Below, in pieces: positions 28,076 through 38,207 of a stretch of DNA of 64,000 nt. Source of the stretch: JAEUMY01 sp031394355 (GTDB lineage: Bacteria > Pseudomonadota > Gammaproteobacteria > Burkholderiales > Usitatibacteraceae). A program made the position numbers and the translations under genes. The stretch is from the NCBI GenBank assembly GCA_031394355.1, contig JANNSU010000012.1, forward strand, positions 1-64,000, given 5' to 3'. Positions within the stretch are counted from its first letter, which is position 1; every line of letters begins with the position of its first letter. The notes under the pieces are model-generated. The model made no database searches, was not told the origin of the DNA, and saw only the letters and a program-made list of their open reading frames with translations.

Positions 28076-28411
28076 ATGACCAAGACCGCAACGAAAGCGT
28101 CCGCGCAGGCCAAACCCAAGCCCAAAACCAAGACCCTTCCCTATGACGTGGCGGAACAGTTGCGTACGCCTGAGGAAATGGCTGCTTACCTGGATGCGTG
28201 GCTGACCGAGGCACCCGATGACGCAGCCGGCATTGCACGCGCACTGGGAGATATCGCTCGTGCAAAGGGCATGACCCAGATTGCAAAGGATGCCGGTCTT
28301 AGCCGCGAGAGCTTGTACAAGGCGCTTGGCGAGAACGGCAATCCGAGCTTTGCCACCATTCTCAAAGTGGCCAAGGCGCTGGGTGTGCGGTTGCATGCCG
28401 AAGCGGCTTGA
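28076..28411 (+). CDS. HigA-like HTH antitoxin
   Basis: 111 residues from the ATG at 28076, preceded by AGGAG. A Lys-rich N terminus (KPKPKTKTLPYDVAEQL) and a helix-turn-helix (MTQIAKDAGLSRESLYKALGE) match the probable addiction module antidote family (TIGR02684). It presumably represses its own promoter at 27751. Starts 6 bases after the toxin stop. Confidence 0.87.
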   Translation: MTKTATKASAQAKPKPKTKTLPYDVAEQLRTPEEMAAYLDAWLTEAPDDAAGIARALGDIARAKGMTQIAKDAGLSRESLYKALGENGNPSFATILKVAKALGVRLHAEAA

Positions 28412-28444
28412 GAAATCAAGGCCCCTTTTGTTGCGTGAATCCAT

Positions 28445-29299
28445 TCAGTCATTGGATCGGGTGTCGGGAGTCAGGACTGACCATTCTGGACCGCCCGAAT
28501 AGTATTGATCGAAAGGCGTTGTGACTCCTTCACTAGATCGCGGAAAAGTTGATAGCCCCTGATATAGAACTGTCTTGAATGCAAGCAATGGATGCTCAGT
28601 TGTGTAGTGGACGTGACAGGCCTCTTCTGGCCCCGACCTTGTTGGATCAATCGGTCGTGTGTAGAAGAAACCCTGATTGATCACAAACAGCCCGTGAATA
28701 TGAGATTTCCCGCTTGCCTTGAGAGAAGACGAAAGGCGCTTTGCCATTTTGTTTGAGTCTCTAATTGCCCCTTTGGCCTCAAAAGCAACAATGTATGAAC
28801 GAATTGCTAGCCATTCCTCCGTCCACCTCATAAAGCTGGGTGGGCTGCCAATGTTTGCGCCTTGAAAGTGCCTCGTCCGCATTTGCCTCATGATTTCATT
28901 CGTTCGGATACACGCTTCAAGCGAGTCGTCTGGCGGTTTGCTCTTCTGATTTCGAATACTTCTAATGGATGCCTTTACTTCAATATAGGCGTATACGGCT
29001 TCGAGCGGAAAGACATCGCAAGATTCGAGTCTGATTATTGGACTGTGTCGAATTGCGTCGTAAATGATTATGTCGAGTTGAGGAGATAACTTGGGGCCAT
29101 CGCCCGTTGCCCAAACAATGAATCCTGTTGAGATTCCATACTGAGACGGCAACAAATCGCGCAGTAAGCTTTTCACCTGAGCTTCCAAAGCGCGCCCTTT
29201 CTCGCCTGCGTGCTCGATCCCAGCCCTAACAGCAGTTAGTCTCGCTGATAACGCTTTTTCTTCGATATCTGAAAGAGTCTTGAAGTTTGGGCTGGTCAT
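28445..29299 (-). CDS. DUF6602-like protein, possible nuclease fold, AT-rich
   Basis: 284 residues. An N-terminal helical part with KGRALEAQVKSLLRDLLPSQYGIS is followed by QLDIIIYD and AVYAYIEVKAS, which look like the D...ExK core of a PD-(D/E)xK fold. This arrangement is that of DUF6602 proteins, a family of unproven activity often seen near restriction and defence genes. Codon use and composition are AT-rich, unlike neighbours, and no palindrome occurs inside, so horizontal gain is likely. It ends 33 bases from the HigA stop, convergent. Confidence 0.6.
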   Translation of the reverse strand: MTSPNFKTLSDIEEKALSARLTAVRAGIEHAGEKGRALEAQVKSLLRDLLPSQYGISTGFIVWATGDGPKLSPQLDIIIYDAIRHSPIIRLESCDVFPLEAVYAYIEVKASIRSIRNQKSKPPDDSLEACIRTNEIMRQMRTRHFQGANIGSPPSFMRWTEEWLAIRSYIVAFEAKGAIRDSNKMAKRLSSSLKASGKSHIHGLFVINQGFFYTRPIDPTRSGPEEACHVHYTTEHPLLAFKTVLYQGLSTFPRSSEGVTTPFDQYYSGGPEWSVLTPDTRSND

Positions 29300-29344
29300 T
29301 CAGAATCTCCGGTCCTCAGTTCTTGTCGGAAACATGCTTCAGTT

Positions 29345-31438
<2,094 letters not shown>

Positions 31439-31439
31439 G

Positions 31440-31490
31440 GTGGGCTCTTGGGGGGCTCGGGGCTGGGGATTGGGGGCTGGGCAGCTTCCA
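31440..31490. repeat. G-run element upstream of the oxidoreductase
   Basis: Runs of three to six G in a row, with the core GGGGCTCGGGGCTGGGGA also seen (one change) at 53508-53530 before dapD. On the plus strand it meets a G-quadruplex pattern. Both copies lie just upstream of a minus-strand gene start. The remaining bases to 31609 show only a plausible promoter for the YHS lipoprotein. Confidence 0.55.
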
Positions 31491-31609
31491 TGAATGGATG
31501 ACCTTCGCCCCGGTGCGACGAATACTGGAAACTATTGTGCGCCTATCGTGCCAAAATCCACATCACGCATCATCAAACCACACCCCCATCCCGAAACCCG
31601 GAGCCAAGC

Positions 31610-32206
31610 ATGTCCCCCCTACGAATATTCGCAATCCTCTCGCTGCTTACAATACTCTCCGCCTGCGCCCCTCTCACCACCCAAAGCCCCGGCCAGGGCT
31701 ACTCCCCGGTCAACGCCGTGGAGCAGGGCGACGCCAAGCACCTCATGCTCTTCGGCCATGACGTGGTGAGCTATTTCACCGAGGGCACGCACAAGCAGGG
31801 TGATGCGAATATTCGCACTGTGCACAAGGGTGTCACCTTCCAGTTTTCCAAGGCGGAGCACAAGGCCCTCTTCGACGCGGCGCCGGAGAAATACCTGCCG
31901 CAGTACGGCGGCTATTGCGCCAACGGCATCGTGTATGGCATCCCGTGGGGCGGCGACGCCAACACCTGGCGCATCCTCGATGGCAAGCTGTACATCTTCG
32001 GCGGTGCCGGATCGCGCGATGGGTTTCTGGTCGATCCGGTCAAGCACATTGCGCTGGCGGACAAGTACTGGAAAGAGGAGATTGCGGGCAGCAATGCGTT
32101 CATCCAGCGCACGAAGCGCATGGTGTCGAAGGTGCCGCACTACAAGTCCGGCGAAGAGGTTGCTGCCGAGGTGGCCAAGGCGCGAGCGGCGGGGACGCTG
32201 AAGTAG
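31610..32206 (+). CDS. YHS-domain lipoprotein
   Basis: 198 residues from the ATG at 31610. A lipoprotein signal ends LLTILSAC with the lipidated Cys at 19. The YHS domain (metal-binding, LMLFGHDVVSYFTEG and the later YGGYCANG with a conserved Cys) is about residues 38-105. A degenerate palindrome at 31621 encodes RIFA within the signal peptide, and an exact one at 31805 encodes ANIR. Such proteins are often annotated as metal-sensing or trafficking; no partner is evident. Function unknown. Confidence 0.83.
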   Translation: MSPLRIFAILSLLTILSACAPLTTQSPGQGYSPVNAVEQGDAKHLMLFGHDVVSYFTEGTHKQGDANIRTVHKGVTFQFSKAEHKALFDAAPEKYLPQYGGYCANGIVYGIPWGGDANTWRILDGKLYIFGGAGSRDGFLVDPVKHIALADKYWKEEIAGSNAFIQRTKRMVSKVPHYKSGEEVAAEVAKARAAGTLK

Positions 32207-32256
32207 CGTCATCCCGGAATGGCGGCCCCGTCTCAAACTCGCTATAGTGGTCCGCC

Positions 32257-34080
32257 ATGAGCGCCACGCCCAAAGCAGCAGCCCCCGCAAGCCCCAAAGC
32301 GAACCGCCAGCCCGGCGTGGATCGCAAGTTGCAGTTGCGCGAAGTTGTCGAGGGTCTGACCAAGGAGGGCTACTTCTCGCCCGCGGACTCCGAGCACCTG
32401 CTCACCGACCAGAAGTACCGTCGTGGCGACATGCATCCGCTGATCCTGATCGCGGATGGCAAGTTCAAGAACGCCCGTGCGCCCGGCAAACTGCTCGACA
32501 TCGAGACACTGACCGAATGGCTGGCCGGATTCGTGGGCCTGCCGTACTACCACATCGATCCGCTGAAGATCGACATGCGCGCTGTCACCGAGGTGATGAG
32601 TGCGGACTACGCGCAGCGAAGGCTCATCCTGCCGGTGGAGTTCAAGGGCAAGGAGGCGGTCATCGCCACCGCCGAGCCGTTCGTGACCGCCTGGGAGCGG
32701 GATCTCGCGGACATGCTGAGGCTCTCCATCCGACGCGTGATCGCCAATCCGGTCGACATCGGCCGCTACATCGGCGAGTTTTACAATCTCGCGCGCTCGG
32801 TGAAGCGCGCCGAGGAAAGTGGCGTCGATGTCTCCGGCGGCGTCAACAATTTCGAGCAGCTGGTCGAGCTGGGCAATTCCGGCCGCCAGCTAGATGCCAA
32901 TGACCATCACATCGTCCACCTGGTCGACTGGCTGTGGCAGTACGCCTTTGACCAGCGCGCATCGGACATTCACGTCGAGCCGCGCCGCGACGTCGGCGTG
33001 ATGCGCTTTCGAATAGATGGCGTGTTGCATGAGGTCTACCAGATGCCGGCCACGGTGCTGGTCGCCATGACATCGCGCATCAAGATCCTGGCGCGCATGG
33101 ATGTGGTGGAGAAGCGCCGCCCGCAAGATGGCCGCATCAAGACCCGCATGCCGGACGGCCAGGAGATCGAGCTGCGCATCTCCACCATGCCGACCGCGCA
33201 CGGCGAGAAGCTGGTCATGCGGATTTTCGATCCGGACGTGCTGACCAAGGATTTCGCGGACCTGGGGTTCAGCAAAGAAGAGCACGACGTCTGGCAACAG
33301 CTCATCAAGAGCCCGGGTGGCGTGCTGCTCGTCACCGGCCCGACCGGCTCGGGCAAAACCACCACGCTCTACAGCACGCTGAAGCAATTGGCCACGCCGG
33401 AAGTGAACGTCTGCTCCATCGAAGACCCGATCGAGATGATCGAGCCCAAGTTCAACCAGATGCAGGTGGTGCCGGATATCGGGCTGGGCTTCGCGGAAGG
33501 TGTGCGGGCGCTCATGCGGCAGGACCCGGACATCATCATGGTGGGCGAGATTCGCGATCTGGAGACGGCCGAGATGGCGATCCAGGCGGCGCTGACCGGC
33601 CACCTCGTGTTCAGCACCCTGCACACCAACGATGCGCCCACCTCCGTCACCCGCCTGCTCGATCTGGGCGTGCCGCCCTATCTGGTCAGCGCGACGGTGC
33701 TGGGTGTCATGGCGCAGCGGCTGGTGCGCACACTGTGTCCGCATTGCAAGGAGAAGGTCCCGTTCCACCGCGATGACGAGATAGCCCTGTGGAACGCCAC
33801 CATTCAGCCCTTCAAGGCACCGCCGCCGGACTTCGTTTACAAGCCGGTCGGGTGTCTCGAATGCCGGAACACGGGCTACAAAGGGCGCGTGGGCATCTAC
33901 GAAATTATGGTCATGGACCGTGCGCTGAAAAAGCTCATCAACGAGAACACCGATCTGCTGGAGCTGACCCGGGAGGCCTACAAGGTCAAGATGCGTCCGC
34001 TGCGGGTGGCGGGTGCCATGAAGGTTGCGCAGGGCCTGACGACCATGGAAGAAGTGCTGAAAGTGGCACCCACCGGTTGA
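32257..34080 (+). CDS. GspE/PilB-family secretion ATPase
   Basis: 607 residues. An N-terminal MshEN-like domain (about 20-180) precedes the ATPase. Walker A is GPTGSGKTTT near residue 360. The Asp box reads EDPIEM and the Walker B region MVGEIRDLETAEMA. The four-Cys zinc knuckle is CPHCKEK and CLECRNTGYKGR. This fits an assembly ATPase of type II secretion or type IV pili. No other gsp or pil gene is adjacent here; pilU is 19 kb away. Preceded by a TATAGT box within 15 bases of the ATG, which may mean a very short leader. No palindrome inside. Confidence 0.88.
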   Translation: MSATPKAAAPASPKANRQPGVDRKLQLREVVEGLTKEGYFSPADSEHLLTDQKYRRGDMHPLILIADGKFKNARAPGKLLDIETLTEWLAGFVGLPYYHIDPLKIDMRAVTEVMSADYAQRRLILPVEFKGKEAVIATAEPFVTAWERDLADMLRLSIRRVIANPVDIGRYIGEFYNLARSVKRAEESGVDVSGGVNNFEQLVELGNSGRQLDANDHHIVHLVDWLWQYAFDQRASDIHVEPRRDVGVMRFRIDGVLHEVYQMPATVLVAMTSRIKILARMDVVEKRRPQDGRIKTRMPDGQEIELRISTMPTAHGEKLVMRIFDPDVLTKDFADLGFSKEEHDVWQQLIKSPGGVLLVTGPTGSGKTTTLYSTLKQLATPEVNVCSIEDPIEMIEPKFNQMQVVPDIGLGFAEGVRALMRQDPDIIMVGEIRDLETAEMAIQAALTGHLVFSTLHTNDAPTSVTRLLDLGVPPYLVSATVLGVMAQRLVRTLCPHCKEKVPFHRDDEIALWNATIQPFKAPPPDFVYKPVGCLECRNTGYKGRVGIYEIMVMDRALKKLINENTDLLELTREAYKVKMRPLRVAGAMKVAQGLTTMEEVLKVAPTG

Positions 34081-34108
34081 CCGGTGGGCAGCTTGCGACC
34101 GAACCATC

Positions 34109-34318
34109 ATGGACCCTCGGAATTCCCGCGGCGTGTGGATGTGTCCCCGATGCGGCAGCATTGCCGGTGATGCGCGATCGACGGCGGCCGCGACGCATGC
34201 GGATGAAGCGCGGGCCTGCGCCACATGTCAACAACCCATGAAACCTTACGAGCCCTCGCAGAATCGGAAGGGCACCGATCCACGCAACGCACTCTGGGGA
34301 TTCCTGCTGCCATGGTGA
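34109..34318 (+). CDS. Small zinc-ribbon-like protein
   Basis: 69 residues. Two CxxC pairs (CPRC at 12-15 and CATC near 37-40) suggest a zinc ribbon. The stop TGA shares its A with the histidine-phosphatase ATG at 34318, which supports translation. It is short and no homologue is recognised; it could be a chance frame. Confidence 0.4.
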   Translation: MDPRNSRGVWMCPRCGSIAGDARSTAAATHADEARACATCQQPMKPYEPSQNRKGTDPRNALWGFLLPW

Positions 34319-34836
34319 TGCGAATATTCGCAATGCTGTTCTGCCTGATCGTGGCCTTGCCGCTTTGTGCGCGCGAGCCGACGCAGGTCATTCTGGTACG
34401 CCACGCAGAACGGACCGACGAGAAGCGTGACCCTGGATTGACCGAGGCCGGCCTTGCGCGTGTTCAGGATCTGGTGAAGGTGCTGTCCGGCGAAAAGGTC
34501 ACCACAGTCATCACCACACAGCCCAAACGAAACCGTCTGACTGCGGAACCACTGGCCAAACACTTCTCGATTGCACCCACGGTGGTGCCCATGGGCGCGG
34601 ACGGCGTCGAGCAGCACGTTGTCGAGGTGGTCAAGGCCGTGCGTGCAGCGCCGGGCGGCACAGTCGTGGTGGTGGGGCATACCAACACGCTCGTGCCCAT
34701 CACGGCAGCGCTGGGCGGCGGCAAGATCGACGACTATCCCCATTGCGAATATTCGCGCCTCGTCACGCTGAAAGTGGGCCCGCCGGTCGAGGTGACGAGC
34801 AGGCGATTCGGAGTGATCGAGAAGGATTGCCGGTGA
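34318..34836 (+). CDS. Secreted histidine phosphatase
   Basis: 172 residues from the ATG at 34318 (ATG 34312 is an alternative). A signal peptide ends in ALPLCA. The catalytic RHAE motif is R28-H29-A30-E31 and the second His is in VVVVGHTNT. This is a small periplasmic branch of the phosphoglycerate-mutase-like family, length like SixA-type proteins. The signal peptide begins MRIFAM, where RIFA comes from the palindrome at 34320; a second copy (34745) encodes EYS. Confidence 0.85.
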   Translation: MRIFAMLFCLIVALPLCAREPTQVILVRHAERTDEKRDPGLTEAGLARVQDLVKVLSGEKVTTVITTQPKRNRLTAEPLAKHFSIAPTVVPMGADGVEQHVVEVVKAVRAAPGGTVVVVGHTNTLVPITAALGGGKIDDYPHCEYSRLVTLKVGPPVEVTSRRFGVIEKDCR

Positions 34837-34905
34837 CGCAGTTCACATCCCGGCTTCGGGGCGTCGCTACAATGTCATTCATACAACGCTGAACAAGAAC
34901 AAGAT

Positions 34906-35325
34906 ATGGCAAACCAACCCGTCATCGACCATGAGGCCATCGCCGACAACATCGGGCGCACGGTGGACAAGACGGCGCTGCGCAAGGTGCGCGCACTGGT
35001 GGATAACTTCGAGCAGGACGAGAAGGCGCAGAAGGCCCGGCAGTTCAGGGTCATGTGCTGGTTTCTGGCCGGCCTCATGATCGTGTGCATTGGCTCCGTG
35101 GAGATTTCACGGCACATCGATGGCAGGCCGCTGAAGGAGCAGACGAGGGCTGCAGCCGCGAAAGCGAAGGCCAAATGCGTGGCAAGATCGACGGACCGGC
35201 AGTTAGCTGCATTCGAGCGCGACATTCGTGCCGCTCAGCCGAACATTGCTGCTGCCGCGCTCGCTGCCCGGGTCGCGTCGGTCCGTCCGACTGCGGAGGA
35301 TTCGGCAAAGAAGGAATGCAGGTAG
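34906..35325 (+). CDS. Single-span membrane protein, paralogue 1
   Basis: 139 residues. N-terminal cytoplasmic segment with IADNIGRTVDKTALRKVRALVDNFEQDE, one membrane segment (MCWFLAGLMIVCIGSVE), then a charged helical tail. The N-terminal segment is nearly the same as that of the next gene (IDDNIDRTVDKAALRKVRNLVDELEAED), so the two arose by duplication. No known family. A TACAAT box at about 34868 may be part of its promoter. Confidence 0.65.
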   Translation: MANQPVIDHEAIADNIGRTVDKTALRKVRALVDNFEQDEKAQKARQFRVMCWFLAGLMIVCIGSVEISRHIDGRPLKEQTRAAAAKAKAKCVARSTDRQLAAFERDIRAAQPNIAAAALAARVASVRPTAEDSAKKECR

Positions 35326-35354
35326 AGGAAGACTGACAGGGGAGTGTGTACCGC

Positions 35355-35759
35355 ATGAGCAATGACAACAAGAATAGCGATGAGGTCGACAAAGCGGCCA
35401 TCGACGACAACATCGACCGCACTGTCGACAAGGCCGCGTTGCGCAAGGTGCGCAACCTCGTCGATGAGCTGGAGGCCGAGGACAGTCTTTGGCAGCGACA
35501 GCAGAAGTGGATCATGCTCGGCGGTGCAGCTGTCGCGATTGCCGCATTGGTCTGGGTGACCACGTCAAAGCAGAAGGACACGGCCGCCGACGCACGCATG
35601 GCCTGCGAGCTTCTGGAGTGGCAAAAGCGCGTCGCCGTGCTGTCGGCGGAGATGAAGGGCCGCAACCCGGGTATCACCCATGTGGAGTTGCAGCGCCAGA
35701 TAGAGAGTTATCGCAAGCAGATGCAGGATGGTGCCAACAAGGCCTGCGCGCCGCGCTGA
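35355..35759 (+). CDS. Single-span membrane protein, paralogue 2
   Basis: 134 residues from the ATG at 35355, 29 bases after the previous gene. Same layout: a conserved 30-residue N-terminal helix pair, one membrane segment (WIMLGGAAVAIAALVWV) and a periplasmic coiled helix with two Cys. Likely forms a hetero-oligomer or duplicates the function of paralogue 1. Unknown function. Confidence 0.65.
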   Translation: MSNDNKNSDEVDKAAIDDNIDRTVDKAALRKVRNLVDELEAEDSLWQRQQKWIMLGGAAVAIAALVWVTTSKQKDTAADARMACELLEWQKRVAVLSAEMKGRNPGITHVELQRQIESYRKQMQDGANKACAPR

Positions 35760-35853
35760 GCGAGACGTCTCTGTGCTGGATGCCCTGTCATCCTGATGCC
35801 ATCGTCTCCGACAATACTGCGCTGCATCCTTCTATCCTCGGAGCCGCAAGAAC

Positions 35854-36618
35854 ATGAATGTCATGCCCTTCCTCGGGATCGCGGTCTTTATCGGGATTGT
35901 CGTGCTGGTGCTGGGCTATGCCGTGTGGTGGAACCAGTACGGCGGCGGCAAGCTGGCGCGTGAGCGCGAGGAGGCAGAATCGCTACGCCGCGGACCTCGC
36001 CTGCAAATGAACGGCTGGCGTTATGACCCCACATCAGAAGGCGACATTCGCTACAGAGTGCATGGCACAACGCCAGCCGGATTCAAATGGCGTCTTGACT
36101 ATGATTCGGACCACTCCAGCTCGTCCTCTTCGCCCCGGCTCATCTTTCGGGCCGACACGCAGATGGCAAACGAGATGGCATGGCAGCTGATCGACCGTTG
36201 GGCCTATGACCTGGTGAGCAAGGGTGTGCCCGGTGCCTTGATCGGCGGCCTTGCGGCCATCGGCAGCGTGTTTTCGAAGTCGCTGGCCGCCAAGTCCGAG
36301 TTCTTCCGCTCCACACGCCCCAGAACAACTGGATCAGCCCGCTTTCGCGAGCGTTATGCACTTATCGCCCACACTGCTGCACATGATCACATGGTGACGC
36401 CGGACATCGAGAGGCTCATCCTGCATTGGCCTGAGTACAAGGGCTCGATGAGCAAGCCGGACAATTGTCTCTCTGCTGGGCTCGATGCTTCCGGGTTGGA
36501 GGTGAAGCTTTATGCGGATGGGCCCAGTGTGGAGGTCATCGAGCAGCTGGTGCATCTGGGCGAGGCGCTGACGGATGCGAGTGCAGCCTCAATGCGGGAA
36601 CGTGGCCTTCAGGCCTGA
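35854..36618 (+). CDS. Membrane-anchored protein of unknown function
   Basis: 254 residues. An N-terminal membrane segment (MPFLGIAVFIGIVVLVLGYAV) is followed by a large soluble domain of unknown fold with a Ser-rich stretch (SDHSSSSSSPRL). Convergent with the Ser/Thr kinase, whose stop it overlaps by 10 bases (36609-36618). Same strand as the tandem paralogues and about 95 bases from them. Confidence 0.6.
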   Translation: MNVMPFLGIAVFIGIVVLVLGYAVWWNQYGGGKLAREREEAESLRRGPRLQMNGWRYDPTSEGDIRYRVHGTTPAGFKWRLDYDSDHSSSSSSPRLIFRADTQMANEMAWQLIDRWAYDLVSKGVPGALIGGLAAIGSVFSKSLAAKSEFFRSTRPRTTGSARFRERYALIAHTAAHDHMVTPDIERLILHWPEYKGSMSKPDNCLSAGLDASGLEVKLYADGPSVEVIEQLVHLGEALTDASAASMRERGLQA

Positions 36619-38060
36619 TCCAGTGTCGCGAGGAAGGCTTTGCGCTCTGCCGGATCGTCGATGTTTTCGGCGAGCTTGGTGTAGAGCTCCTTGATCGTTC
36701 CCGTCGAGCCGGTAGCCTGCTTGATGAGCAGCTTGGCCAAGGGACCCACGTAACTCGCAAGCCGCTTCTCTGCGGTCGAGAGCACCTCGGGCGAGAACAC
36801 AGCGCGCGGGCTGGACGCATCCGCTGCACGCAGGGCGGCGGTGGCGGACGCAAAACTCGTGGCGTCCACACGCGGGCTAGACAATTCGGCGCCCTGCCAG
36901 ACCTTCACGCGCTTCAGGAATGCCTCTTTCTCGGCACCTTCGGCAATGTTGTCTGCCAATGCAGCGAAGAACTCGTCCAGATTGGCAGACGATGCCTGAC
37001 TGTCACGCACGACAACGCGGGCCAGTGGGCCGAGATAGCGGGTGAGCGAGCTTTCGATTTCCTTGAGCCGTTCCGGCTCGATGTCCAGCGCGCGGGCCAT
37101 CAGCATCGTCTCGTCGCCGGGCGCTACAGCACGGCCTGAGACATCGGGCTGTGTCGGTTGCAGACTCGGTGGCAAATTCAGCGGCTGGGTCTTCTCGACA
37201 TCCATCGCCTTCATCGCCACGGTGGCGGTGAATTCCTTGCCCTGCAGCGCCTGCAGCAGTGCCGTCAGAAAGTCCCTTGCGCCCGGGAAGCGGTCTGCAG
37301 GCTTCTTGGCGAGCGCCTGCCTGAAGAAGACGTCGAGGGTGGTTGGAATGTCGGGCCGGTAGAACGATGGCGGCGCCGGCTCAGCCGACATCACGTTGTG
37401 CATGACGGCGGCCGGCGTGTCGGAGAGGAACGGGTTCTTGCCGGTGATGAGCTCGTAGAGCACCACTGCGGCGGCCCAGAGGTCGGTGCGTGCATCCGCA
37501 GTGAGCCCCATCAACTGTTCCGGTGCCATGTGCGAAGGCGTGCCGACCACTGTGCCCACCTGGGTCATGGTCGATGTGCCGATACGGGCGATGCCGAAGT
37601 CCATCAGCTTCACCTTGAGCCCGTTGGTCAGCATGATGTTGGCGGGCTTGATGTCGCGGTGGATCACGCCCTGCTTATGCGAGTAGTCCAGCGCCACGAG
37701 CAGCTGCTTCATGATCTCGAAGATGTGGACCATCTCGAAGCGCTTGCCCTTCTTGAGGTAATCCTTCAGCTCATTGCCTTCGGCATACTCCATGACGATG
37801 AATGCCATGCCCGCATCTTCCGAATATTCGAAGACTTGCACGATGCCGGGATGTTGCAACCGGCCGGAAGCCTGCGCCTCGCGCTTGAAGCGGGCAACGG
37901 CTTCCTCGGAGTCGGCGTCAGCCAGGAACTCCGGCAGGATCGTCTTGATGGCCACCCGGCGCTCGATGACCGGGTCGAAGCCCTCGTACACCATGCCCAT
38001 GGCGCCCTTGCCGAGCGCCTTGACGATCTGGTACTTGCCGATTTTTTCGGGTTGGGCCAT
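36609..38060 (-). CDS. Ser/Thr protein kinase with duplicated C-terminal module
   Basis: 483 residues, no membrane span. An N-terminal Hanks-type kinase: Gly-loop at 17-24, catalytic Lys39, HRD at 134-136, DFG at 154-156, and APEQLMG. The C-terminal part holds two similar modules, residues about 330-386 and 427-482 (SLTRYLGPLARVVV...DNI; RLASYVGPLAKLLI...ENI). Such modules, known in kinases of environmental bacteria, probably bind a partner. The target could be the haem sensor just upstream in the same direction. A 10-bp form of the palindrome is at 37821. Confidence 0.9.
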   Translation of the reverse strand: MAQPEKIGKYQIVKALGKGAMGMVYEGFDPVIERRVAIKTILPEFLADADSEEAVARFKREAQASGRLQHPGIVQVFEYSEDAGMAFIVMEYAEGNELKDYLKKGKRFEMVHIFEIMKQLLVALDYSHKQGVIHRDIKPANIMLTNGLKVKLMDFGIARIGTSTMTQVGTVVGTPSHMAPEQLMGLTADARTDLWAAAVVLYELITGKNPFLSDTPAAVMHNVMSAEPAPPSFYRPDIPTTLDVFFRQALAKKPADRFPGARDFLTALLQALQGKEFTATVAMKAMDVEKTQPLNLPPSLQPTQPDVSGRAVAPGDETMLMARALDIEPERLKEIESSLTRYLGPLARVVVRDSQASSANLDEFFAALADNIAEGAEKEAFLKRVKVWQGAELSSPRVDATSFASATAALRAADASSPRAVFSPEVLSTAEKRLASYVGPLAKLLIKQATGSTGTIKELYTKLAENIDDPAERKAFLATLDQA

Positions 38061-38207
38061 TTTCTGGTGATGGGTGATGGGTGACGGGTGATGAGTGAAT
38101 CATGATTGGTGATTCTGGCTTCTATCAGGAAAGGCTTGTGAATGAGCCGGTCATTCTGGCTTCACACATTTCCCTTCGCCCATCACCCATCACCCATCAC
38201 CCGAAGA
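38061..38207. repeat. Inverted arrays of TGATGGG between kinase and haem sensor
   Basis: On the left (38066-38097) TGATGGG-type units repeat about four times; on the right (38175-38204) CCCATCA units repeat on the opposite strand. The two arrays are complementary, so they can form a long stem across about 75 bases. It occupies the gap between two same-strand genes. Confidence 0.75.

Noticed and set aside
28862..29089. Plus-strand ORF inside the DUF6602-like gene
   Set aside because: Short, opposite a longer gene with a recognisable fold.
37821..37830. CGAATATTCG in the Ser/Thr kinase
   Set aside because: Only the 10-bp core matches; it lacks the outer G and C, so it was not counted.
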